Shown here piece by piece: positions 48,618 through 56,385 of a DNA stretch of 64,000 nt. The notes under the pieces are model-generated. The model was not told where the DNA came from, made no database searches, and worked only from the letters and a program-made list of their open reading frames with translations. This stretch comes from JACTMZ01 sp044359955. Lineage in GTDB: Bacteria > Verrucomicrobiota > Verrucomicrobiia > Chthoniobacterales > JACTMZ01. Made by a program: the position numbers and the translations under genes. The stretch covers positions 9,255 to 73,254 of the forward strand of contig JBIKLF010000010.1 of NCBI GenBank assembly GCA_044359955.1, read 5' to 3'. The stretch's first letter is position 1, and each line of letters starts with the position of its first letter.

Positions 48618-49724
48618 ATGAAAATCGGCGTCCCCCGTGAAATCAAAAAGCAGGAGCATCGGGTCGCGCTGTTGCCGGCCACGGCTTACCAATTGAAGAA
48701 GCGCGGCCACGAGGTGCTGGTCGAGCGTGGGGCGGGGGCCGGGTGTGGCTACCCCGATGCCGACTACGAGGCGGCGGGGGCGACGATGGTGGACACGCAC
48801 GAGGCGGTGTTTGCTGCGGACCTGATCGTCAAGGTGAAGGAACCGCAACCGGACGAGATTCCGCTGCTGCGCCAAGGCCAGATTCTTTTCACCTACCTGC
48901 ACCTCGCGGCGGATAAAACGCTGACGGAATCGCTGATGAAAAGCGGGGTGACGGGGTTGGCTTACGAGACGATCGAGATCAATCGACGCCTGCCGCTGCT
49001 CGAGCCGATGAGCGAGATTGCCGGCCGGATGTCGGTGGTGGTGGGAGCCAACTGTCTGGCCAAGCACCATGGCGGCAATGGCGTGCTGCTCGGCGGAGTG
49101 CCGGGGGTGCTGCCGGGGAAAGTGGTGGTGATCGGCGGAGGGACGTCGGGAATCAATGCCGCGCGCATGGCGCAGGGGTTGGGGGCCGATGTGACCATTC
49201 TGGAAGTTGATCTCGAGCGAATGCGTTTCCTCGATATCACGCTGCACACGGCGCATACGCTTTACTCGAACGAGGCGCACTTGCAGGAAGTGCTGCCGCA
49301 GGTGGATCTGCTGATCGGTGCGGTGCTGGTGCCGGGCGCGCGCGCGCCGCGGTTGATCACGCGGGAGATGTTGCGGTGCATGAAGCCGGGGAGCGTGTTT
49401 GTCGATATCGCGATCGACCAGGGCGGTTGTGCCGAGACATCGCGTCCGACAACGCATGAAAATCCGACCTTCGTGGAAGAGGGGGTGATCCATTATTGCG
49501 TGGCCAACATGCCCGGCGCGTATGCCCGCACGGCGACGCAGGCCTTGACCAATGTGACGGCGCGCTATGTCGAAATGATGGCGGATCTCGGGTTGGCGGG
49601 CGCGTGTGAGAAGGTGCCGGCCCTGCGGGGAGGGATCAATGTGCACGAGGGGAAGTTGACGTGTCCGATGGTGGCCGAGGCGTTTGGGATGAGTGCCGCG
49701 CCGCTGGAACTGCGCGGCGCTTAA
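48618..49724 (+). CDS. ald: Alanine dehydrogenase
   Basis: 368 residues. NAD-dependent interconversion of L-alanine and pyruvate plus ammonia. N-terminal MKIGVPREIKKQEHRVALLP, active-site region ILFTYLHLAADKTLTE with the catalytic His, MSEIAGRMSV, and the NAD motif VVVIGGGTSGINAARMAQGL. DIAIDQGGCAETSRPTTHEN and YCVANMPGAYARTATQALTN close the family pattern. A clear ribosome site (aaggag, 48601-48606) lies 11 nt upstream. Monocistronic. Confidence 0.94.
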   Translation: MKIGVPREIKKQEHRVALLPATAYQLKKRGHEVLVERGAGAGCGYPDADYEAAGATMVDTHEAVFAADLIVKVKEPQPDEIPLLRQGQILFTYLHLAADKTLTESLMKSGVTGLAYETIEINRRLPLLEPMSEIAGRMSVVVGANCLAKHHGGNGVLLGGVPGVLPGKVVVIGGGTSGINAARMAQGLGADVTILEVDLERMRFLDITLHTAHTLYSNEAHLQEVLPQVDLLIGAVLVPGARAPRLITREMLRCMKPGSVFVDIAIDQGGCAETSRPTTHENPTFVEEGVIHYCVANMPGAYARTATQALTNVTARYVEMMADLGLAGACEKVPALRGGINVHEGKLTCPMVAEAFGMSAAPLELRGA

Positions 49725-50077
49725 TAAGGCTGAGACTTGAGTTTGAAGCCTGAGTGAAACGGAGACAGGTCGCTGCGGCGACCAAGCTTGAGTGATACCA
49801 ATCCTCAAAAGGAGTTGGACTCACGAATGACGATCGGCGGGTAGGGACACGCGGCCCGCGTGTCCGTTTTTCAGAGAGCGGACGAGCGGGCCGCTCGTCC
49901 CTACCTTAAGAGCCAAAGTCCACAACCTTTTCGGGTTTGGTATGAGATGTAGCGGCGGCGTCCCCGCCGCCGGTTGTTTTCGACAACGACCGTCGCCGGG
50001 GACGGCGACGCTACACGTAATGTGGCATCGGCATCCTGCCGATGGGATTGGGGGCGACATTGGCAGGGATGCCAATG
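49725..50077. other. 353-nt repeat array between ald and the next gene
   Basis: No gene. Five repeat types in a row: ctgagacttgag..gagtga unit with a ggtcgctgcggcgacc hairpin (49731-49795); the fifth 66-nt double hairpin (49840-49905); a tgtagcggcggcgtcccc / ggggacggcgacgctaca hairpin pair (about 49948-50015); a catcggcatcctgccgatg hairpin (about 50026-50044); and a ttggcagggatgccaa hairpin (about 50060-50076). Confidence 0.65.
49840..49905. repeat. 66-nt double-hairpin repeat, copy 5 of 5
   Basis: ggtagggacacgcggcccgc start, gaccagcg-type second hairpin gacgagcgggccgctcgtcc, end ctacc. In the first hairpin, gacacgcgg / ccgcgtgtc shows compensated changes relative to copy 1. Confidence 0.75.
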
Positions 50078-50701
50078 CTACGTCCGTGGATCGTCCCTCG
50101 ACCACTCGCGGGTGTTGATCACGCGGCGTTCGAAGGGGGTGGCTGGGCGGATGAGTTTTTTGTTTTTTTTGGGAACGAATTGGTAGTGGGGGATGGCGTT
50201 GAGTTTGTCGTCGATTTCCCAAAGGTCTTCGTGGGTGGTGACCCAGTAGTCGCCCATGGTGCGGAGGTCGAAGGGGCGGGAGTAAGAGGCGAGGGTCTTC
50301 AGTCCGTCGTCACGGAAATATTCGTGGTAGTAGGAGAGAGCCAGTTCGCGGAAGGTTTTATAGATCGGGTCGCGGTAGCGGACGACGGCGTGGTTGGTTT
50401 TGGAAATGGCACCCCAGCGGCCGTGTTCCTTGAAGAGCGCCACGACGTGCTCGTCGTCGAATTCGATGGTTTTGAGGTCGAGGAGCAAGGGTGGCTTGCC
50501 TTGCAGCCATAAGGCGGTGGCAGCGACGAGGGCGCCTTCCACGCAATGCGCTCTGCGTTCGCGCAGGACGCGGCGCGGCGACATGTGGGTGTCGCCGTGT
50601 TTTTCGAAATTGATCGGGATCCGGTCGAGGAAGTCCTGGATTTTGCGCGGGGTGGAGAGTCGGCGCAGGATGGCTTGCTCCTTTGGGGTGAGGCCGAACA
50701 T
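50078..50701 (-). CDS. Conserved protein of unknown function, possibly transglutaminase-like
   Basis: 207 residues from ATG50701; the open frame extends upstream only through a repeat (encoding MECGGLTPL) and is trimmed. RRAHCVEGALVAATALWLQG carries a Cys in the helix-start context typical of papain/transglutaminase-like folds, with DDEHVVALF and RWGAISKTNHAVVRYRDPIY following. I recall homologues annotated only as hypothetical. No operon partner. Catalysis is speculation. Confidence 0.65.
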   Translation of the reverse strand: MFGLTPKEQAILRRLSTPRKIQDFLDRIPINFEKHGDTHMSPRRVLRERRAHCVEGALVAATALWLQGKPPLLLDLKTIEFDDEHVVALFKEHGRWGAISKTNHAVVRYRDPIYKTFRELALSYYHEYFRDDGLKTLASYSRPFDLRTMGDYWVTTHEDLWEIDDKLNAIPHYQFVPKKNKKLIRPATPFERRVINTREWSRDDPRT

Positions 50702-50831
50702 GGGGGGAAGATAGCAAAGCGGCGTCAAGCCGCCGCACTCCAAAATGGACCGGGAGCCGCCGCGGCCCGGCCGGCGGCAGCCAACGGTCGTTTGACAAGC
50801 GTGCCGTGCGCGCTTAGACTCTTACTCGTAA

Positions 50832-51184
50832 GGGGGCGTATATGGTTTCGACTTATGGTGCGAAGCGACGTCTGCATGCCGAGGATGATTCGTTGGCCTC
50901 GTTAAAAATCGGATCAAAAAAATAACAGCAGAGAACGAAGATCTCGCTCTCGCGGCTTAAACGCCCGCGACGGCTTCCAGTTGACGCCTGCTAGGCGGGA
51001 AGCCGACGACAGCAGGCAACTCGGCGTCGGGATCGACCGCTGCCGCCGGGGATCTTCTCGTGGACGATAGGACGAGGGTAGCGTGCGGCCGAGCAGCCCA
51101 AGTCCGAATACTCACCGGCCGCTAAGCATGTAGTAGGCGGCGTTCAGCGGCATGAGGACAGGGGTTCGACTCCCCTCGCCTCCA
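50832..51184 (+). ncRNA. ssrA: Transfer-messenger RNA (tmRNA)
   Basis: The 5' end gggggcg (50832-50838) followed by tatatggtttcgac and the 3' end ggttcgactcccctcgcctc then ca form the tRNA-like domain; gggggcg pairs with cgcctcc (51177-51183) and A51184 is the discriminator base. CCA is not encoded. The tag frame is gca gag aac .. gct taa at 50928-50960, encoding AENEDLALAA, the usual LALAA-type degradation tag with GCA as resume codon. Together with SmpB it rescues stalled ribosomes. One-piece form; about 353 nt. Confidence 0.93.
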
Positions 51185-51187
51185 GCC

Positions 51188-51289
51188 TTCGCTCGCCGGA
51201 GGCGAGACTACGGCTTGGCAAGCCAGCTTGGGACTGCATTCGCTCGCCGGGGGCGAGACTACGGCTTGGCAAGCCAGTTTGGGACTGCA
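51188..51289 (+). repeat. Two tandem 51-nt repeats just after tmRNA
   Basis: Units 51188-51238 and 51239-51289 (ttcgctcgccggaggcgaga, ctacggcttggcaagccagc, ttgggactgca) differ at only two positions. Each holds a ctcgccggaggcgag hairpin and a gcttggcaagc hairpin. They lie between the tmRNA 3' end and the GIY-YIG gene. Confidence 0.8.
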
Positions 51290-51305
51290 TGAGATCGGAG
51301 ATGTG

Positions 51306-51548
51306 ATGTTCCATTATGTTTATATTTTGGTTAGTGAAAGCGACGCTGATCGCCACTACGTTGGGTGCACCACGGATTTGCCGGGGCGGCTGGCCCTGCA
51401 CAATGAGGGCAAGGTTAGTCACACGGCCAAACACAAGCCTTGGCGTGTGGAAACGGCGGTTGCTTTCCGTTGCCAAGAAAAGGCTTTCGCCTTTGAGCGG
51501 TATCTCAAGTCCGGTTCCGGGCGCACATTTTCCAGGCGGCACTTGTGA
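51306..51548 (+). CDS. GIY-YIG domain protein (UPF0213-like)
   Basis: 80 residues from ATG51306 with the ribosome site ggagat. MFHYVYILVSESDADRHYVG gives the YVYIL and HYVG forms of the GIY and YIG motifs; CTTDLPGRLALHNEG follows, and AFRCQEKAFAFERYLKSGSG holds the catalytic Glu. Stand-alone small GIY-YIG proteins are common; some have nuclease activity, most are uncharacterised. It lies beside tmRNA, a favourite integration site. Confidence 0.85.
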   Translation: MFHYVYILVSESDADRHYVGCTTDLPGRLALHNEGKVSHTAKHKPWRVETAVAFRCQEKAFAFERYLKSGSGRTFSRRHL

Positions 51549-51624
51549 CAAGCTTTCGCGCGGCGCGTTGAGCCAGTGGGCCTACCAGGGAGAACGGCTG
51601 GGGACGGCGCTGCTCCAGGGTGAC

Positions 51625-51888
51625 TCAGGAATGTTCGAGTTGGCGATTGAAGTGGCCGCGCGTCCAGCGGAAAAGAAAAAGAACCACGGGGAGGAGGCAG
51701 GCACTCACGGCCATGACAAAGGCTTCAGCTTCCCAACCTTGCTTGATCAGGTGATCGAAGAGAACGAGGCCGAGGATGAGCAGACCAATGAAGCCGACGA
51801 GCATGCCGAGTGGCATGAGCACGGATTGGAAGATGGCGCTTTCGCGCTGGCGGGAAAGCCGTTTGGAACGCGGGGTAAATCTGGCCAC
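51625..51888 (-). CDS. Small membrane protein, unknown function
   Basis: 87 residues. A basic N-terminus (MARFTPRSKRLSRQRESAIF) is followed by two hydrophobic segments (MLVGFIGLLILGLVLF and VMAVSACLLPVVLFLF) and a short polar tail. Coding is supported by the two clear spans but there is no family I recognise. Same strand as the DUF4870 gene 76 nt away, so perhaps cotranscribed. Confidence 0.5.
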   Translation of the reverse strand: MARFTPRSKRLSRQRESAIFQSVLMPLGMLVGFIGLLILGLVLFDHLIKQGWEAEAFVMAVSACLLPVVLFLFRWTRGHFNRQLEHS

Positions 51889-51964
51889 AGGTCGGCGTTA
51901 TTTCCCACTAAACGAGACCAGAAGCCGCCTTTCGTCAAATCGGAAAATGATGTTCCAAAGCAGC

Positions 51965-52342
51965 CTACTGCAAAATACGGATGGTCAGGGGATAGCGGTA
52001 TTCCTCGCCGTTGCCAGTCTTCACCGCGGCAATGATCATGAAGACAATCCAGAGGATGAAGATGACGGGGAGAATGAGGAGTCCGATCAGGACAAAGCAG
52101 AGAACGCCGGCCAGAGCGGCGTAAAGGGTGTAGCTGATCTGGAAGTTGAGGACTTCCTTGCCGGTGCGGTCAAGGAGGGGACTGTCCGAGCGTTTGATCA
52201 GCCAGAGGACGAGCGGGGCGATGATGTTGCCGAAGGGGAAGACGAAGCCGGCGAAGCCGAGGAGTTGCGTGACCACGGCGAGGGAGTTGTCGGTGGTGGG
52301 CTGGTTCGATGGCGCGGGAAGGGGCGGTGGCTGATTTTCCAT
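51965..52342 (-). CDS. DUF4870 membrane protein
   Basis: 125 residues. Pro-rich N-terminus, then LLGFAGFVFPFGNIIAPLVL, WLIKRSDSPLLDRTGKEVLN, FQISYTLY and two more spans (LAGVLCFVLIGLLILPVIFI, LWIVFMIIAAVKTGNGEEYR). The block (I/L)xPL-xxW-xxK-x-SP-xx-x-xGKEVLNFQIS is diagnostic of DUF4870/Tic20-like proteins. Function unknown. Confidence 0.85.
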   Translation of the reverse strand: MENQPPPLPAPSNQPTTDNSLAVVTQLLGFAGFVFPFGNIIAPLVLWLIKRSDSPLLDRTGKEVLNFQISYTLYAALAGVLCFVLIGLLILPVIFILWIVFMIIAAVKTGNGEEYRYPLTIRILQ

Positions 52343-52472
52343 AGGGGTGAGATCGTTTTTTGGGGCGTGGGTGTCAATGCGGAAAGGCGTGAAGAGAGGG
52401 ATGAGACTTGAGTTGGAAACTTGAGTGAAAGGGTGCGGTCCGCTGGCCAGCGGACCCTACCGATGGAATTGA

Positions 52473-54218
52473 TCAGCTTTCGTTGAGCAGGCCGGTGCCG
52501 GCGCAGAGTTTGGCGTAGAGGCCACCGCGGGCCAGAAGCTCTTCGTGTTTGCCGCGCTCGACGATGCGGCCTTGGTCGAGGACGAGAATCTGGTCGGCGT
52601 GGCGGACAGTCGAAAGACGGTGGGCGATGACAAAGCTGGTCCGTTTTTGCAGGAGGCGGTCGAGGGCCTGCTGGATGAGCTTCTCGGTGGTGTTGTCGAC
52701 GCTGGCGGTGGCTTCGTCGAGGAGGAGAACGGGTGGGTCCTTGAGCAGGGCCCGGGCGATGGAAATGCGCTGCTTTTCGCCGACGCTCAAGCGCACGCCG
52801 CGTTCGCCGACTTCGGTGTCGAGTTGTTGGGGAAGTTTTTCCACGAAGGATGCGGCGTTGGCGGCGCGGAGGGCGGTCCAGAGTTCTTCGTCCGTGGCGT
52901 CCGTTTTGCCGAAGCGGAGGTTGTCGGCCACGGTGCCGTTGAAGAGGAAACTTTCCTGGGAGACGAGTCCGACCACGCGGCGGAGATCTTTTTTGGCGAA
53001 GTCGCGGATGTCCTGGCCATCGAGCGTGATGCTGCCGCCGGTTGATTCGTAAAAGCGCATGAGGAGTCCGACGAGGGACGACTTGCCTGCGCCGGTGGGT
53101 CCGACCAAGGCGACGGTTTCCCCGGGCTTGGCCGTGAGGTTGATCTCGTGGAGGACGTCGGGTCCGTCGCCGTAGGCGAAGCGGATGTTTTCGAATTTTA
53201 TTTCGCCGTGGAGCGGGGACGGGAGAGGGGTCTGGCCGGCGTCCGGTTCGGGCGTGGCGTCGAGGATGTCGAAGACGCGTTTGCCCGCGGCGCGGCCGGC
53301 CTGGATGATTTGGTTGAGTTGGTGGAGGCGTCCGACCGGCTCGTAAAGAAAGCGGACAAGGACGAGAAAGGCGACGAGAACGCCGAGGTCGAGTTTGCCC
53401 TGGAGGGCGGCCCAACCGCCGTAGCCGAGGACGACAAGGCTGCCCAGAGAGGAAAAGAAATTCATCCCCGGGTTGTAGAAAGCCCAGGCGCGCATGACGA
53501 CGAGGGTGGCTTGGCGGAGCTTTTCGCTCGTGGTGTTGAAGCGTTCGTGTTCGGCGGTTTCGCGGGCGTAGCCTTTGATTTGGCGGATGCCGTCGAGGTT
53601 GTCGTGCAGGAGGGAGTTGAGATCGGAGGCGGCGCGGCGTTGCACTCCGTAGCGTTGGCCGGCCGTGAGGGTGTAGGCGAGGGCGCCGGCGATGAGGAAA
53701 GGGACGGGAGTAAGCGCGCAGAGGGCGAGGGAGGGACTCCACCAGAGCATGAGACCGAAGACGACGGCGATCTGCAGGATGGCGACGGCACCTTGTTCAA
53801 TGCCGTCGATGAGGACACGTTCGACACTGCCGACGTCCTCGACCACGCGGGTCATGATGTCGCCGGTGGCGCGGTGGTCGAACCAGGTGAGGGGGAGAGA
53901 TTGCAGCCGTCCGTAAAGGTCGCTGCGCAGATCGAAGAGGACTTTTTGTTCGAAGGTGTTGTTGAGGAGAATACGCAGGGTGTTGAGTCCGTCCTGGGCG
54001 AAGAAGCCGAAGGCCGCGAGCGCGATCATCGGCCAGAGCGCGTCTGTGTTGCCGCCGCGCAGCACATCGTCGATGATGCGTTGGGTGACGACCGGAAAGA
54101 TGACGACCATAACGGAGGCGCCGAGCGCGCAGAGCAGGGTGGCCGCGGCGAGCAGCGGATAGCGGCGGAGGTAGGCGAAGACGCGGGCGAGGATGCGCGG
54201 GGATTGGTCGGACGACAT
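52473..54218 (-). CDS. ABC exporter, fused permease-ATPase (MsbA/MdlB type)
   Basis: 581 residues. N-terminal six-span permease domain, C-terminal ATPase with Walker A VGPTGAGKSSLVGLLMRFYE, signature VRLSVGEKQRISIARALL, Walker B PPVLLLDEATASVDN and the H-loop TSFVIAHRLSTVRHAD. Works as a dimer in the inner membrane; substrates in this class are lipids, lipid A precursors or drugs. Not assigned to MsbA because the context gives no support. Confidence 0.9.
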   Translation of the reverse strand: MSSDQSPRILARVFAYLRRYPLLAAATLLCALGASVMVVIFPVVTQRIIDDVLRGGNTDALWPMIALAAFGFFAQDGLNTLRILLNNTFEQKVLFDLRSDLYGRLQSLPLTWFDHRATGDIMTRVVEDVGSVERVLIDGIEQGAVAILQIAVVFGLMLWWSPSLALCALTPVPFLIAGALAYTLTAGQRYGVQRRAASDLNSLLHDNLDGIRQIKGYARETAEHERFNTTSEKLRQATLVVMRAWAFYNPGMNFFSSLGSLVVLGYGGWAALQGKLDLGVLVAFLVLVRFLYEPVGRLHQLNQIIQAGRAAGKRVFDILDATPEPDAGQTPLPSPLHGEIKFENIRFAYGDGPDVLHEINLTAKPGETVALVGPTGAGKSSLVGLLMRFYESTGGSITLDGQDIRDFAKKDLRRVVGLVSQESFLFNGTVADNLRFGKTDATDEELWTALRAANAASFVEKLPQQLDTEVGERGVRLSVGEKQRISIARALLKDPPVLLLDEATASVDNTTEKLIQQALDRLLQKRTSFVIAHRLSTVRHADQILVLDQGRIVERGKHEELLARGGLYAKLCAGTGLLNES

Positions 54219-54885
54219 TGGGAAGGAAACAGTAAAGGGTCCCGGGCGGCTGGGCGAGATGTCCCTCGCAGGGGAAAAAGGAGGAGAAAGAGAAAGGCTG
54301 AGGCCTGAAACTTGAAACCTGAGTGAGGGGTGGATCGCGCCGTTTGGCGCGATTTTTCAGGGGGCAACGCCGTCTCGGCCGTGTTGTCTGGTCGTGACGG
54401 GCGGGACGCCGATACGCATCAACCTAAAACCGTAGTTGAAAGTTGAACGTTGAGAGCCGAAGCAAAGCGGAGACGGCCGGAGGCAATTTATGGTTGAGCG
54501 CCGGCGCTCATCACTCAACTTTCAACTACGGTTTTACGCTCAACACGATAAGCGAATAATCCCACACTTGAGTAAGTAAATTGTCGATACACGAAAGGGG
54601 CAAACTCAAGATCCATGGCTGCGCCTCACCGGAATGCCCGGAGTGCGTCAGTCAGGCAGAACCACTTTTACAGACAGATTGTTGCACTGCCCGAGCAATC
54701 GCACGGCACCGGGTTGTGCAATCAGCACTGAAACCCAAGACACTCAATAACGAAGGGTTCATGATACCGTGGGACTTCGCGGAAGCAGGAAAATGACAAC
54801 CGCCGGATGCGGAAAACCGCACGTCCGGTGGTGTGGGAGCCTTGACGGGTGAAGCTCCCGTCAAGGCCAACCAATTCTTGGGGAG
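54219..54885. other. 667-nt gene-poor region: repeats and a group II intron remnant
   Basis: The left half (54219-54545) holds repeat pieces: a ctgaggcctgaaacttgaaa unit (54298-54334), a cagggggcaacgccgtctcg unit (54358-54400), and a ttgaaagttgaacgttgaga block whose ends (54425-54450 and 54515-54535) are inverted copies (aaccgtagttgaaagttga and tcaactttcaactacggtt). The right half is the intron-like remnant. A 71-codon frame (54581-54796) starts MSIHERGKLKIHGC; I do not trust it as a gene. Confidence 0.5.
54546..54885 (+). mobile_element. Degenerate group II intron 3' end (domain V and VI-like) without reverse transcriptase
   Basis: A domain V-like hairpin is visible at 54800-54831: ccgccgga pairs with tccggtgg, then a t/acg internal bulge, then gcgg-aaaa-ccgc. 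It is followed by gtggga and a domain VI-like hairpin with a perfect 11-bp stem (gccttgacggg, 54839-54849; cccgtcaaggc, 54856-54866). The order and wording closely resemble bacterial intron 3' ends of the accgccg..ggtggtgtggga type. No intron-encoded protein is present; the left boundary is a guess. Confidence 0.55.
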
Positions 54886-55296
54886 TTACTGCGGCGGGGC
54901 GGTTTGGCGGGCGGCGCGGATTTGGCCCTCGGATCCGGTGAGGACAAGTTCATGGCCCTCGATCGACCACGCGGTGGCGGCGGTGAGCACGGCGAGGAAT
55001 TTGTGCTCTTGCTGCATGATGTCCGGCTCGCAGGCACGCCGCGTGCTGCGGAGCGGGCCGACTTCGATTTTGTCGCCCTCGATTCGGCAAGCGCCGCCGA
55101 AGCGGTTGCAGGAGCCGTCGCCGGCGATGTTGCCCTCGTTGTCGAATTCGAAGGTGATGGGATGATCGGCCAACGGAGTTTGCCCGGCGAAGGTGATCAC
55201 TTTCCAGGCGCTGCCGGGAAGGGTGAGGGATGTTGCGTTGGTTTCCATGGCTAGGGCGGTGGATGTGATCAGAAGGAGGGAGAGCAAGCGTTTCAT
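54886..55296 (-). CDS. META-domain protein (HslJ-like), exported
   Basis: 136 residues. Signal peptide MKRLLSLLLITSTALAMETN. Then the META domain: LTLPGSAWKVITFAGQTPLA, ITFEFDNEGNIAGDGSCNRF, GGACRIEGDKIEVGPLRSTR, and ACEPDIMQQEHKFLAVLTAA. In E. coli HslJ is linked to heat shock and novobiocin tolerance, but the molecular role is unknown. Monocistronic. Confidence 0.86.
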   Translation of the reverse strand: MKRLLSLLLITSTALAMETNATSLTLPGSAWKVITFAGQTPLADHPITFEFDNEGNIAGDGSCNRFGGACRIEGDKIEVGPLRSTRRACEPDIMQQEHKFLAVLTAATAWSIEGHELVLTGSEGQIRAARQTAPPQ

Positions 55297-55341
55297 GTGC
55301 GGAGTTTGCGGTGTTCAGTTTTCAGTGTTCAGTGAAAGGCA

Positions 55342-56256
55342 TCAAGCCAGCGCTTGTTGGGCGGTTTTGAAATGGAGTTTGGCGGTGGCGCGGAGGGCGT
55401 CGGGGCCGTGCTGGTGGACGAGGGTGCGGGCGGCTTCGAGCACAGCGGCGGAGGCGCCTTTGGGGAATTTAACCCCCCATTTTTTTTCGGCGTCGGCCAG
55501 CCAGTCGATGAACTTTTCGCGGGCCAGGATGGAGGCGGCGGCCACGGCGTAGTCGCTTTCCGCTTTGGTTTGCTGGCGCAGTTCGATTTTGCGTCCTTTG
55601 GCCATCAGCGCGCGTTGCAGCACGGTCGGGTTGGCGAATTGATCGCTCAGGGCGGAGGGACATCCGGGTTTGCGTTCGCAGAGGTTTTCGATGACGCGCG
55701 CATGGCCCCAGGCGAGGAGGCGGTTGAGGTTGCCGATTTTTTCGTAGAGCGGGTTGTATTTCTCCGGCGAGACAACGATCACCTCGCTGACCACGCCGGG
55801 GGTGGCGCGGATGACGTCCGCCATTTTGCGGATTTGCGCGTCGGAGCCGATCGATTTGCTGTCGCGGATGCCGGCTTCGAGGAGTTGGCGGGCGATGGTG
55901 TCGTCCGTGTAGGCGCCCGCGATGACGAGCGGACCGAAGAAGTCGCCCTTGCCGCTTTCATCGATGCCGAAGTGCGGGGTGAAGCGTTCCGGGTGGTGGA
56001 GGTCCTCGTAGCCGAGGCGGGCTTCGCCGAGGACTTCGGGTTCGAGGGTGAACTGGATGAAGTCTGCAGTCTCCTTGCCTTGGATCACGGCCTTCGGGCC
56101 TTTCTCATAGACCGCCACGGTGAGGCCGGGCTTTTGGCCGAAGTAGAGGGTGTAGGGACGCGGTTCGAATTTGAATCCCTGCCGTTCGAGGATGCCGCGG
56201 AGGGTGTCGGCTTGGGCAGCGGTCAGGGCCACGGTGTGGGAGCGGAGCGGCGGCAT
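55342..56256 (-). CDS. rnhC: Ribonuclease HIII
   Basis: 304 residues. N-terminal substrate-binding TBP-like domain (GFKFEPRPYTLYFGQKPGLT), then the RNase HII/HIII catalytic domain with FGIDESGKGDFFGPLVIAGA (the GKG-type motif, unlike the usual DEAGRG of HII). KQQTKAESDYAVAAASILAR follows, with further acidic ligands. It cleaves the RNA of RNA-DNA hybrids. The length and N-terminal domain separate it from RNase HII. Confidence 0.92.
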   Translation of the reverse strand: MPPLRSHTVALTAAQADTLRGILERQGFKFEPRPYTLYFGQKPGLTVAVYEKGPKAVIQGKETADFIQFTLEPEVLGEARLGYEDLHHPERFTPHFGIDESGKGDFFGPLVIAGAYTDDTIARQLLEAGIRDSKSIGSDAQIRKMADVIRATPGVVSEVIVVSPEKYNPLYEKIGNLNRLLAWGHARVIENLCERKPGCPSALSDQFANPTVLQRALMAKGRKIELRQQTKAESDYAVAAASILAREKFIDWLADAEKKWGVKFPKGASAAVLEAARTLVHQHGPDALRATAKLHFKTAQQALA

Positions 56257-56385
56257 GCTTTGTGCATCTTTTCCGATGACGGGGAAAAGACAACCGCAGA
56301 GAGCGCGGAGGGCGCGGAGACAACGACCGGCGACGGTTGTTGGATTGCGTCTTTAAATGCCTGTTGAATTTGGTCTGATAGCTCC

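Noticed and set aside
49731..50076. Possible CRISPR array
   Set aside because: The repeats in this gap are different hairpins, not one regularly spaced repeat with unique spacers. No cas genes are in the window.
51160..51300. Integration site (att duplication) at the tmRNA 3' end
   Set aside because: No second copy of the tmRNA 3' end and no integrase gene is visible. The 51-nt tandem units do not contain the tmRNA end.
53148..54308. 386-codon plus-strand open frame
   Set aside because: Antisense of the ABC exporter permease domain.
54581..54796. 71-codon frame with CASPECPEC
   Set aside because: It lies inside the group II intron-like remnant, has no ribosome site and matches no family. 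It is probably intron sequence.
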